Shown here in pieces: positions 1 through 6,593 of a stretch of 12,857 nucleotides of DNA. The notes under the pieces were generated by a model. The model saw only the letters and a list, made by a program, of their open reading frames with translations. It was not told the DNA's origin and did no database searches. Position numbers and translations under genes: made by a program. The stretch comes from Clostridia bacterium (lineage in GTDB: Bacteria; Bacillota; Clostridia; Christensenellales; Borkfalkiaceae). The DNA is taken from assembly GCA_017503885.1 (NCBI GenBank), contig JAFVSF010000089.1, forward strand, positions 1 through 12,857. Direction: 5' to 3'. Numbering within the stretch: the first letter of the stretch is position 1; every line of letters begins with the position of its first letter.

Positions 1-621
1 AACCCCTATCAACGCCCTTGCAAGCTTATAAGCAACTCCTGCACCACAAAGACCGTCAAATGGATAACCATTTAGTTTGCAGTTTATAACAGTACAATCA
101 GGGATTTCTTCAGGGATTTCATGGTGATCGGTTACTATTACGTCGACACCTAAATCTCTGAGTTCGTTTACCTCTTTTACAGCTGAAATACCACAGTCCA
201 CAGTAATTATAAGGTCTGGGTAATATTCTTCTAATACACGAGATAAAACACCTTCAGTAAGCCCATAGCCGTCTTCACGTTCAGGAATAACAGGTATGGC
301 ATCTATACCAAATATTTTTAAACTACGATATAAAATAGTAACGGCAGAAATTCCGTCAGCATCGTAGTCGCCAAAAATTACTACTGTTTCTCCATCTTGC
401 TTTGCCTCTGTTATTCTTTCAACGGCATCACGCATACCACCAAGCAAAAACGGGTCGTGCAAATCCTTAATAGACGGATTTAAAAAACTATATGCCTTTT
501 CAACCGAATCGCAACCACGACTTATAAGCATTTCGGCAAATCTTTCCGAAACACGTAAATTAAGGGCAATATCCGATATTAAGTTTTTGTCGGCAAACGC
601 CTTTTCTCTTACGCGAATCAT
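1..621 (-). CDS. recJ: Single-stranded-DNA-specific exonuclease RecJ, N-terminal part (gene runs off the window)
   Basis: Translating down from the ATG at 621 gives 207 uninterrupted residues up to the window edge. The DHH phosphoesterase signature is present in order: GDYDADG (residues 84-90, motif I), VDCG (141-144), VTDHH (163-167, the DHH motif) and GAGVAYKL (193-200). In RecJ these aspartates and histidines bind Mn2+/Mg2+ and hydrolyse single-stranded DNA 5' to 3' in recombination and mismatch or base-excision repair. The short N-terminal lead before the DHH domain also matches RecJ. A modest ribosome site (AGGAAA, AGG at 631-633, 9 nt spacing) supports this start. The DHHA1 and OB domains lie outside the window. 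A terminator and a 230-nt repeat region separate it from secF, so it probably has its own promoter, which I could not locate convincingly. The family call is very secure. Confidence 0.95.
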   Translation of the reverse strand, partial: MIRVREKAFADKNLISDIALNLRVSERFAEMLISRGCDSVEKAYSFLNPSIKDLHDPFLLGGMRDAVERITEAKQDGETVVIFGDYDADGISAVTILYRSLKIFGIDAIPVIPEREDGYGLTEGVLSRVLEEYYPDLIITVDCGISAVKEVNELRDLGVDVIVTDHHEIPEEIPDCTVINCKLNGYPFDGLCGAGVAYKLARALIGV

Positions 622-651
622 AATAAATTTCCTATTTAAATTATTGTAATA

Positions 652-757
652 AGGTAGTAACGCTGATAATCTTTAGTAAAAGATAGACCTCTTTTGTCAT
701 TGTGGTCGAATTTTTGACACAATAACACAGGCTAGCGAAGTAAATAAGGCTTTAAAA
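652..757. repeat. Structured intergenic repeat, copy 1 (degenerate)
   Basis: This ~106-nt block aligns end to end with a second block at 778-887. Shared landmarks in the same order are AGGTAG, GATAGACC, GTCAT, (A/G)GTCG, CGAAGTA.ATAA and CTTTAAAA. The small bulged hairpin of copy 2 is kept in reduced form (AT-a-GAC at 683-688 against GTCAT at 696-700). The long outer stem of copy 2 is lost here, so this is probably the older or decaying copy. It lies between the recJ ribosome site and copy 2 and has no coding potential that I can see. Whether it acts as DNA or RNA is unknown. Confidence 0.6.
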
Positions 758-777
758 GGTTTAAAGGGTTAGATACG

Positions 778-887
778 AGGTAGGCTAGGCTCACAAAGGA
801 TTTGAGGGTGGGATAGACCTTGTTGGTCATCCCAGTCGCAAATCCTTTGTAGAAACGACGCATACCGAAGTAGATAAACCTTTAAAA
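778..887. repeat. Structured intergenic repeat, copy 2 (intact stem)
   Basis: A 12-bp perfect inverted repeat (ACAAAGGATTTG at 793-804 with CAAATCCTTTGT at 839-850) encloses a second hairpin. The inner hairpin pairs GGGAT (810-814) with ATCCC (829-833) and GACC (816-819) with GGTC (825-828). It has a single bulged A at 815 and a TTGTT loop. The two stems are separated by a 5x5 internal loop (AGGGT/AGTCG). A non-palindromic tail with CGAAGTAGATAA follows, also found in copy 1. This architecture resembles REP/MITE-like intergenic elements or a structured RNA. I do not recognise it as a named family. Confidence 0.65.
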
Positions 888-920
888 AATGGGCGAAAAG
901 ACTTAACGCCCTTCCGCCCA
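883..920 (-). terminator. Rho-independent terminator after secDF
   Basis: On the minus strand, TGGGCG (915-920) pairs with CGCCCA (890-895), or GGGCG (907-911) pairs with CGCCC (891-895). The run ATTTTTTAAA follows immediately. It begins about 20 nt after the secF stop codon and closes the secD-secF unit before recJ. Confidence 0.8.
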
Positions 921-938
921 CCTAAATTTTAAAATAAA

Positions 939-1916
939 TTAAGCTTTTGCTTGTTCTTTTATTTTTTTAATTTTCTTAACAGGTTTCTTGTTTTCTTGCT
1001 TGAAAAGCTTTCTTAATTGAACCCAAGTTGAAGCTGACAATAAAACTGAAGAATATAAGCCTGCAATTAAACCAAACATAATTGGGAATGCAAAATCTCT
1101 AATAGATGCATTACCGAAAATTGCAATACAAACAATCATAACAAGAGTTGTTAAAGTGGTAAGAATAGATCTAGACATAGTACCCATGATTGATTCTTCT
1201 GCAATTTCAGCATCTGTATTTTCAATTTTAGAAGGAAGAACTGAAAGCTCTCTTACTCTGTCAAATACAACGATTGTAGCGTTGATTGAGTAACCGATAA
1301 TAGTAATTACTGCTGCAATAAAGGTCATATTTACAGGGATTTGGAACAACGTTGTAAGTGCAAACATTATCAAAACGTCGTGCAAAAGAGCAATAATTGC
1401 AGATACACCTGCTAAAAGATTGAATCTAATTGCAATGTAAGCCAAGATAACTACAACTGCAACAGCTACTGCTATAACTGCGTTTCTTACTATATAGTTT
1501 TTAACGTCGTTACCAATTGTATGAGAAGTTACGGTAACGCCTTCAAATTCCTTTTCCTCTAAAACCTTAGCAAGTTCTTGGTCGATTTTTGAACCTTCAT
1601 CACCTGCTACTTCAGTTTTAATACGATAAGTAAGAACTTTTTGACCAGTTGCACCAGACTTTTGTGGTTCGCCGTCTACAACGTATCCAGCATCTTTGAA
1701 ATAGCCACTTACAGCCTCTTTTAACGCACCTTCGTCAACTGCTTCGTATTCAACTTCAACACTTATACCACCACTGAATTCTACACCGAAATTCATATGG
1801 CGAACGAATAACATATCTACAAGACCTGCTAAAATAATAACAGCACTTACGATTACGAAAATCCAGTATTTTTTAACAATGCCTAATTTTTTATTTTTTA
1901 AATTGAAGCTCAACAT
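939..1916 (-). CDS. secF: Protein translocase subunit SecF
   Basis: SecF pairs with SecD as an RND-superfamily accessory of SecYEG that uses the proton-motive force to pull exported proteins across the membrane. The 325-residue product shows the expected order. There is a first membrane helix (about 18-36), the GVEFSGG motif at the start of the periplasmic-type domain (44-50), an extracellular domain to about 140, then five more membrane helices. The hallmark segment GYSINATIVVFDRVREL is at 208-224, with ALLHD at 176-180. The C-terminus is a lysine-rich cytoplasmic tail (about 303-325). The start codon overlaps the secD stop by one base (TAATG). A perfect AGGAGG lies at 1925-1930 inside the secD 3' end, so translation is coupled. 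Separate secD and secF genes, rather than a fusion, are usual in many Clostridia. Confidence 0.97.
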   Translation of the reverse strand: MLSFNLKNKKLGIVKKYWIFVIVSAVIILAGLVDMLFVRHMNFGVEFSGGISVEVEYEAVDEGALKEAVSGYFKDAGYVVDGEPQKSGATGQKVLTYRIKTEVAGDEGSKIDQELAKVLEEKEFEGVTVTSHTIGNDVKNYIVRNAVIAVAVAVVVILAYIAIRFNLLAGVSAIIALLHDVLIMFALTTLFQIPVNMTFIAAVITIIGYSINATIVVFDRVRELSVLPSKIENTDAEIAEESIMGTMSRSILTTLTTLVMIVCIAIFGNASIRDFAFPIMFGLIAGLYSSVLLSASTWVQLRKLFKQENKKPVKKIKKIKEQAKA

Positions 1917-3172
1917 TATGCATCCCTCCTTTTAAGACCAAGGAATTTCTCCTCGTTTTTAGCAAGAGGTCTTACAACTTTTGTAAGCCATCTAGTTACT
2001 ACTACAGCAGTGAACATTGAAACGAGTACACCGAGGAAAAGAGTTATCGCAAAGCCTTTTATTGAACCTGAACATAAAATCCAAAGAACGATAGCTGCTA
2101 AAACGGTAGTAACGTTAGAGTCTAATACTGTGATAACTGCTCTCTTATAACCAGACTTAATTGCAGACGTTACTGTCTTACCATTTTCGTATTCTTCTTT
2201 AATACGGTCAAAGATAATAACGTTAGCGTCAACAGCCATACCGATTGAAAGCACGATACCTGCGATACCTGGGAAGGTAAGTTGTACCCATGGGAAAATT
2301 GCAAGAACGCAAGTATATAAAATAACGTATATCATAAGAGCAACTGATGCTGCGATACCAAAGCCACCGTAGAAAGCAATAAGAATTGCAATAACTACTA
2401 CAAGACCGATACCAGTTGCTATCATAGCGTTATTTAAAACGTTTTCACCAAGTGATGCACTCATCTTTTGAGTTGCTCCAACGTCAAACTTAATCTCAAG
2501 AGCACCACTCTTGATAACAGAAGCGATAGTTTGAGCCTCTTCAATAGAGCCGATACCAGAAATTTCTGCGTTAGGACTATCAATTTTTTGTTCAACTGTT
2601 GGTGCTGAAACAACGCTGTCGCCAAGATAAATGCTAAGCTTGTTGTCTTCGTATGCTGCAACCTTTTCAGTTGCAATAGCAAACGCCTTTTGTCCTTCAG
2701 CAGTAAACTCTAAAAGAACGATTGGAGAGCCGTTTTCATCATAACCAGCTTTTGCGTTTTTGATATTGTTTTTACCAGTTACCAAAATTGTGTTATCGTA
2801 AGCTCTAAAGGTAAGCTCGCCTTGGTCACCGATAATATTCAATACTTCTTCAGCATTATCAACCTCTGGGATTTCAACCCTAAGGTTTTTATCTTCTCTA
2901 GTGATAGTAGCTTCTGTGTAGCCCTTATCATCGAGTCTTTTTCTTAACGTATCGATTGCGGCAGTTAAATCCTCTTCTGAAACGTCCGCATTTTCAGGCT
3001 CTAATACCGCATAATATCCACCGTTAAGGTCGATACCTTTACCGATTACACCGAATACGCCCTTATAGTTACGAATACCTACAGGTACGTTAGATGCAAA
3101 ACAAGCAAAGCCCATAAATGCGATAAGTATGCCCAATATAGTAAGAATTACTATTGATTTGCACTTACTCAT
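1916..3172 (-). CDS. secD: Protein translocase subunit SecD
   Basis: Partner of SecF in the Sec translocon. I place the start at 3172 (418 residues) because AGGAGG at 3178-3183 lies 5 nt upstream. The alternative ATG at 3196 has no ribosome site near it and would insert eight residues before the signal-like MSKCKSIVILTILG. Domains visible are the first membrane helix (about 6-26), GIDLNGG (46-52), the P1-type extracellular domain with VSAPTV (188-193), and five further helices from about 250. The RND signature PGIAGIVLSIGMAVDANVII is at 301-320. At 418 residues it is shorter than the E. coli protein (about 615) but typical for Gram-positive stand-alone SecD. It is transcribed from the promoter at 3265-3293. 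Confidence 0.96.
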   Translation of the reverse strand: MSKCKSIVILTILGILIAFMGFACFASNVPVGIRNYKGVFGVIGKGIDLNGGYYAVLEPENADVSEEDLTAAIDTLRKRLDDKGYTEATITREDKNLRVEIPEVDNAEEVLNIIGDQGELTFRAYDNTILVTGKNNIKNAKAGYDENGSPIVLLEFTAEGQKAFAIATEKVAAYEDNKLSIYLGDSVVSAPTVEQKIDSPNAEISGIGSIEEAQTIASVIKSGALEIKFDVGATQKMSASLGENVLNNAMIATGIGLVVVIAILIAFYGGFGIAASVALMIYVILYTCVLAIFPWVQLTFPGIAGIVLSIGMAVDANVIIFDRIKEEYENGKTVTSAIKSGYKRAVITVLDSNVTTVLAAIVLWILCSGSIKGFAITLFLGVLVSMFTAVVVTRWLTKVVRPLAKNEEKFLGLKRRDA

Positions 3173-3177
3173 TCTTG

Positions 3178-3183
3178 CCTCCT
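3178..3183 (-). promoter_or_regulatory. Ribosome binding site that fixes the secD start
   Basis: A perfect AGGAGG on the minus strand lies 5 nt before the ATG at 3172. No comparable motif precedes the in-frame ATG at 3196, so the shorter SecD start is preferred. Confidence 0.85.
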
Positions 3184-3259
3184 GCAAAATCTGCATTTTG
3201 TATTGTTAGTTCTTCGCCCCACGCAAGCAATACATACCCACGCTTAAGCATAATACACT

Positions 3260-3279
3260 GTTATATTATATAATATAAC
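3260..3279. repeat. Perfect 20-bp palindrome over the secDF -10 box
   Basis: GTTATATTATATAATATAAC is its own reverse complement and covers the -10 hexamer and part of the spacer. It could be a repressor operator. It consists almost entirely of A and T, so chance formation around a TATAAT box is also possible. Confidence 0.4.
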
Positions 3280-3293
3280 AAGCTTTTAGTCAA
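3265..3293 (-). promoter_or_regulatory. Sigma-A type promoter for secDF
   Basis: The -35 TTGACT (3288-3293) and the -10 TATAAT (3265-3270) are separated by exactly 17 bp on the minus strand. The predicted transcription start is near 3258, giving a leader of about 85 nt before the SecD ATG. The -10 box lies inside a 20-bp palindrome, listed separately. Confidence 0.8.
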
Positions 3294-3402
3294 TAAAAAT
3301 GAGCTTCTTTTTGCAAGATTATTAAAAATTTTTATCTTTAAATGCTATGAAAATTTATTTTTGCAACACAAATCAAAACACCGTTATAAAAACCGTGCGT
3401 TT

Positions 3403-3785
3403 TTACCAAGAAACGACTTTGCCCGTAATTAATCCCGACACTAATCCTATGCAAGACGCAAAAATCAAATCGACTAAAACCGTTAAAAACGAAGTCGTTG
3501 AGCCTGCAATCAAAGAGAATAATAAAAACGACAAAAACGCAGATAAAAGACCTATAACCCACCTTTTAGTGAAAATTTACCTTCTCTAACAGAAAGAATA
3601 ACCCCAACTAATATCGATACCGTCTTTATAATTTGGTTTATCGGCATTATCACTTTATCCGTCAAATCAAAAGCACTTAAAATAAACGCAAAAATAAGCA
3701 CGCTTACTAGCGTAATTAAAAGTGCTATGGTAACGCCTTTAAATATTTGAGGGACAAATCCCCTTGAACTTATATTTGAACGCAT
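3403..3785 (-). pseudogene. TIGR04086/YrzE-like membrane protein, frameshifted
   Basis: From the ATG at 3785 the frame encodes 76 good residues, with a hydrophobic helix at about 18-40 and the family-like stretch IIKTVSILVGVILSVREGK. It then hits TAG at 3552-3554. If one base is added at the GGG run (3558-3560), a -1 frame continues as VIGLLSAFLSFLLFSL and later VLVDLIFASCIGLVSGLITG to a TAA at 3403-3405. This restores a multi-helix protein of about 127 residues, the normal size for this family of uncharacterised Clostridia/Bacilli membrane proteins. It sits between yajC and secD, which matches the family's usual neighbourhood. GGAGG (3793-3797) precedes the ATG. The lesion may be a G4-to-G3 sequencing or assembly error or a real mutation. 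The function is unknown. Confidence 0.75.
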
Positions 3786-3822
3786 AAAAAAACCTCCACA
3801 CGTTAATTTATGCAGAGGTTTT
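3786..3822 (-). terminator. Terminator after yajC, overlapping the next gene's ribosome site
   Basis: On the minus strand, AAAACCTCTGCA (3811-3822) pairs with TGTGGAGGTTTT (3789-3800) over 12 positions with two G-U wobbles and a 10-nt loop. Seven T residues follow (3786-3792), and the ATG of the downstream gene comes directly after them. The GGAGG in the 3' arm doubles as that gene's Shine-Dalgarno sequence. Confidence 0.7.
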
Positions 3823-3837
3823 ATATTTAATTACTAA

Positions 3838-4320
3838 TTATTCAGCGTCTTCCGTTGCTGGAGTTTCTTCTTCAATTACAGTAGTTTCGTCTACTGGACT
3901 TTCATTTGCAACAGTTGCATCTACTACGTCATCATCAAAAACTTCTTCTTCAAGAGTTTCAACTGGAGCATTTGGATCTTCAGAAGAATAAATTGCAACT
4001 TTATCAAATTTTATATAGCAAGGTTGCTCTAAAGTGCCAGTTTGCAAAACGAAAGTGTTTGCTTCGTGGTCAACTTCAACTACAGTACCCATAATACCAC
4101 CAATAGTTGTAACCTTAAAACCAGCTTCTATTGCACCACGCTTTTTCTTTTCTTCTTCTATTTGTTCCCTTCTCTTTTTATTACTCACAGAATTCATTAT
4201 AATCATAGCAACAAGAAGAACGCCTAAACCAACCAAAAACCATGGAAAGTCCTTTCCTCCATTACCTTTAGCACCACTTTGTAAAACGCTTTCTGCACTA
4301 GTTAATAAATTAAAAAACAT
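3838..4320 (-). CDS. yajC: Sec translocon accessory protein YajC
   Basis: YajC is a small single-span membrane protein that associates with SecDF. The 160-residue product has one membrane helix (about 26-44, FPWFLVGLGVLLVAMIIMNS) and a basic patch (KKRR, 48-51). The conserved soluble core is at about 66-112, with GFKVTTIGGIMGTVVEVD and FDKVAIYSS. The remainder from about 113 to 160 is a strongly acidic, low-complexity tail that most YajC proteins (about 85-110 residues) lack. AAGGAG lies a few bases before the ATG. It is downstream of tgt, as in most bacteria, and leads towards the secDF genes. Confidence 0.93.
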   Translation of the reverse strand: MFFNLLTSAESVLQSGAKGNGGKDFPWFLVGLGVLLVAMIIMNSVSNKKRREQIEEEKKKRGAIEAGFKVTTIGGIMGTVVEVDHEANTFVLQTGTLEQPCYIKFDKVAIYSSEDPNAPVETLEEEVFDDDVVDATVANESPVDETTVIEEETPATEDAE

Positions 4321-4353
4321 AATAATCTCCTTAAAAATTTAACTTACTTTTAT

Positions 4354-4382
4354 ATAATAACCTTTTTTATCTTTAATTGCAA
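4354..4382 (-). promoter_or_regulatory. Possible promoter for yajC
   Basis: TTGCAA (4377-4382) and TATTAT (4354-4359) on the minus strand are separated by 17 bp, in the 119-nt gap between tgt and yajC. The boxes are less than consensus. yajC could instead be read through from tgt, since I see no terminator in the gap. Confidence 0.4.
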
Positions 4383-4439
4383 GGTTTTTTATTCGCTTGC
4401 ATCGAATTTTACAAAACTAACACAAATTTTTCGACACTT

Positions 4440-5567
4440 TTAGAAATTTGAACCATTAAAATCGTATTTTTCGTAAAATTCTTTTCTAAAATCTTTAAAA
4501 TAACCACCTAAAATCGACTCTCTAATGCCTTTCATAAGGTTTGTAAGATAGGTTATGTTATGAAGACTTAAAAGCATACCTCCCATCATTTCGCCCACGT
4601 TTATCATATGGCGAAGATATGCCTTAGTGTAATTTCTACAACAATAACAGTTACATTCTGGGTCAAGTGGGGTAAAATCTTCTTTATACTTGCCGTTTCT
4701 TACTACTATTCTACCTCTTGACGTCATTGCAGTTCCGTTACGAGCAATTCTCGTTGCTAAAACGCAGTCGAACATGTCAATTCCCCTCATAACCCCCTCG
4801 ACCAAACAGTCTGGGCTACCAACACCCATAAGATATCTTGGAATATGGGTAGGATAATGAGGAAGAAGGTCATCCATTACGTCGTACATAATATCTTTAG
4901 GCTCGCCTACGGAAAGTCCACCTATGGCAATACCATATTTGGCGTATGGAATAGTTTCTTGCAAAGATATTTTTCTTAAATCTTTAAAAACGTTACCTTG
5001 AACTATTGGAAAGAGTGCTTGCTCTTCGTTTTTATGATGGTTATAGCATCTATCAAGCCAAGCAAGAGTTCTTTTCATAGCAACTGTGCTTGCCTTATGG
5101 TCTGCACCGTACTCGCTACATTGGTCAAACGCCATTATAATATCTGCACCGAGATTGTTTTCTATGTCCATTGCTTTTTCTGGAGTAATCAAGTGTTTAC
5201 TTCCATCAACGTTAGACCTAAACGTAACACCCTCATCTTTTATATTATTGAGTTTTGCAAGTGAGAAAACTTGGAATCCACCACTGTCAGTCAATATCGG
5301 TTTGTCCCAATTCATAAACTTATGAAGTCCACCTGCTTTTTTTACAAGTTCATCACCTGGTCGCATATACAAATGATACGTATTTGCAAGTATAATTTGC
5401 GAGCCTGCCTCTTTTAAATCACGAGGGAAAACACCCTTTACCGTTGCCTGTGTACCAACAGGCATATAAACTGGAGTTTCAATGTCGCCGTGAGGAGTAT
5501 GAAGTATACCTGCTCTAGCACCAGTTTCGCTATCTTGTTTTATTGTTTCAAAGTAAAATTTTTCCAT
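4440..5567 (-). CDS. tgt: tRNA-guanine transglycosylase (queuosine synthesis)
   Basis: The enzyme exchanges the wobble guanine of GUN-anticodon tRNAs (Asp, Asn, His, Tyr) for preQ1, the step before QueA acts. The 375 residues are full length. Visible features are the DSGGFQ loop with the general acid/base Asp94, and IVQG at 188-191. GGLSVGEP is at 216-223 and FDCVLATRIARNG at 266-278, where Asp267 is the expected nucleophile. The zinc site is Cys305, Cys307, Cys310 and His336 in the pattern C-x-C-x2-C-x25-H. It starts two bases after the queA stop with no clear ribosome site of its own, so it is probably translated by coupling. The residue after VQG is Asn, where E. coli has Ser and others have Gly. 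Confidence 0.97.
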   Translation of the reverse strand: MEKFYFETIKQDSETGARAGILHTPHGDIETPVYMPVGTQATVKGVFPRDLKEAGSQIILANTYHLYMRPGDELVKKAGGLHKFMNWDKPILTDSGGFQVFSLAKLNNIKDEGVTFRSNVDGSKHLITPEKAMDIENNLGADIIMAFDQCSEYGADHKASTVAMKRTLAWLDRCYNHHKNEEQALFPIVQGNVFKDLRKISLQETIPYAKYGIAIGGLSVGEPKDIMYDVMDDLLPHYPTHIPRYLMGVGSPDCLVEGVMRGIDMFDCVLATRIARNGTAMTSRGRIVVRNGKYKEDFTPLDPECNCYCCRNYTKAYLRHMINVGEMMGGMLLSLHNITYLTNLMKGIRESILGGYFKDFRKEFYEKYDFNGSNF

Positions 5568-5569
5568 AA

Positions 5570-6592
5570 CTAAATAATCATCATTGAGTCGCCAAACGAG
5601 AAAAATCTATATTTTTCCTCTACGGCGATTTTATAAAGTTCTAAAGTTTTTTCTCTTGTTGAAAGGGCTGATACAAGCATTACTAGAGTGCTTTCTGGAA
5701 GATGAAAATTAGTAATAAGGCTATCTACCACCTTAAATTTATATGGTGGATAGATGAATATACTTGTATCGCCGGAAACTGCGTTTACCGTTCCGTCTTC
5801 GTTTGCAGCACTCTCTAAAGTACGCACGCTAGTAGTACCTACTGCAATTACTCTTCTACCCTCTTTTTTCGCCTTGTTTATCTTTTGAGCGTTTTCTTCG
5901 TTTATCTCAAAATACTCGGTATGCATTTTATGGTCGGCAAGGTCGTCTACCTTTACGGGGCGAAAAGTACCTAAACCTACGTTTAAGTTTACCTCGGCAA
6001 ACTCAACACCCTTTTCTTTTAAACGCTCGATAAGTTCTTTAGTAAAGTGAAGACCAGCAGTTGGGGCTGCGGCAGAACCTTCTTTCTTGCAATATACCGT
6101 TTGATATCTACTTTGGTCTTTTAACTTTTCACGAATATAAGGAGGAAGAGGCATTTCGCCCACTCTAGATAAAATATCTTCAAACACTCCGTCGAAGATA
6201 AAACGGACAATTCTTCCACCCTCTTCCGTGCGAGAAATTATTTCAACCGAAAGTTCATCATTTATCTTTAAAACAACGCCTTCCCTACATTTTTTACCTG
6301 GTTTTACTAAAACTTCCCACTCTGTCAAATCTCTTCTTTTTAAAAGTAAAACTTCAACCTTTCCACCATGCTCGGTATGAGCAAAAATTCTTGCTGGGTA
6401 AACTTTAGTAGTATTTATAACCAAAAGGTCGCCTTTATTTAATAAATCGTACACGTCCCTAAAATGCTTATGGCTAACACTATCCGTCTTTCTGTCGTAA
6501 ACGAACAATCTTGAACTATCTCTCGGTTCAACTGGATTTTGTGCTATAAGTTCTTCGGGAAGATCATAATAAAAATCACTAGTTTTTAACAT
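5570..6592 (-). CDS. queA: S-adenosylmethionine:tRNA ribosyltransferase-isomerase QueA
   Basis: QueA transfers and isomerises the ribosyl group of SAM onto preQ1 in tRNA to make epoxyqueuosine, using the product of Tgt. Family blocks are FYYDLPEELIAQNPVEPRDSSRL near the N-terminus, the INTTKVYPAR block (commonly NDTRVIPAR), GSAAAPTAGLHFT (the most diagnostic), VNLNVGLGTFRPV and TNFHLPESTLVMLVSA near the C-terminus. I prefer the ATG at 6592 (340 residues), one base after the ruvB stop. The protein then begins MLKTSDFYYDLPEEL like its homologues, and a weak GAAGAA lies upstream. The ATG at 6604 would add only MKNN and has no ribosome site. The substitution of Thr for the usual Asp in the N(D/T)T block is a minor oddity. 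Confidence 0.95.
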   Translation of the reverse strand: MLKTSDFYYDLPEELIAQNPVEPRDSSRLFVYDRKTDSVSHKHFRDVYDLLNKGDLLVINTTKVYPARIFAHTEHGGKVEVLLLKRRDLTEWEVLVKPGKKCREGVVLKINDELSVEIISRTEEGGRIVRFIFDGVFEDILSRVGEMPLPPYIREKLKDQSRYQTVYCKKEGSAAAPTAGLHFTKELIERLKEKGVEFAEVNLNVGLGTFRPVKVDDLADHKMHTEYFEINEENAQKINKAKKEGRRVIAVGTTSVRTLESAANEDGTVNAVSGDTSIFIYPPYKFKVVDSLITNFHLPESTLVMLVSALSTREKTLELYKIAVEEKYRFFSFGDSMMII

Positions 6593-6593
6593 A

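Noticed and set aside
652..887. CRISPR array
   Set aside because: Only two diverged copies, no regular spacer or short identical direct repeat, and no cas genes in the window.
3173..3196. SecD start at the ATG at 3196
   Set aside because: It has no ribosome site, whereas the ATG at 3172 has a perfect AGGAGG at 5 nt.
3370..3405. Possible terminator after the TIGR04086-like gene (ACGGTT/AACGGT)
   Set aside because: The stem has a central G-G mismatch and weak extension, and no good T-run follows it.
3338..3562. 74-codon minus-strand frame starting with GTG next to the frameshift
   Set aside because: It is in the third frame. The family-like hydrophobic continuation is in the other shifted frame (ending at 3403), so this frame is a shadow.
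3347..3589. 80-codon plus-strand reading frame
   Set aside because: It is antisense to the restored C-terminal half of the TIGR04086-like gene, is biased towards Lys and Asn, and has no ribosome site.
4034..4342. Plus-strand frames opposite yajC, tgt, ruvB, ruvA, yebC and the ribosomal genes
   Set aside because: Each lies fully or almost fully opposite a well-identified gene, lacks any ribosome site and shows no recognisable domain.
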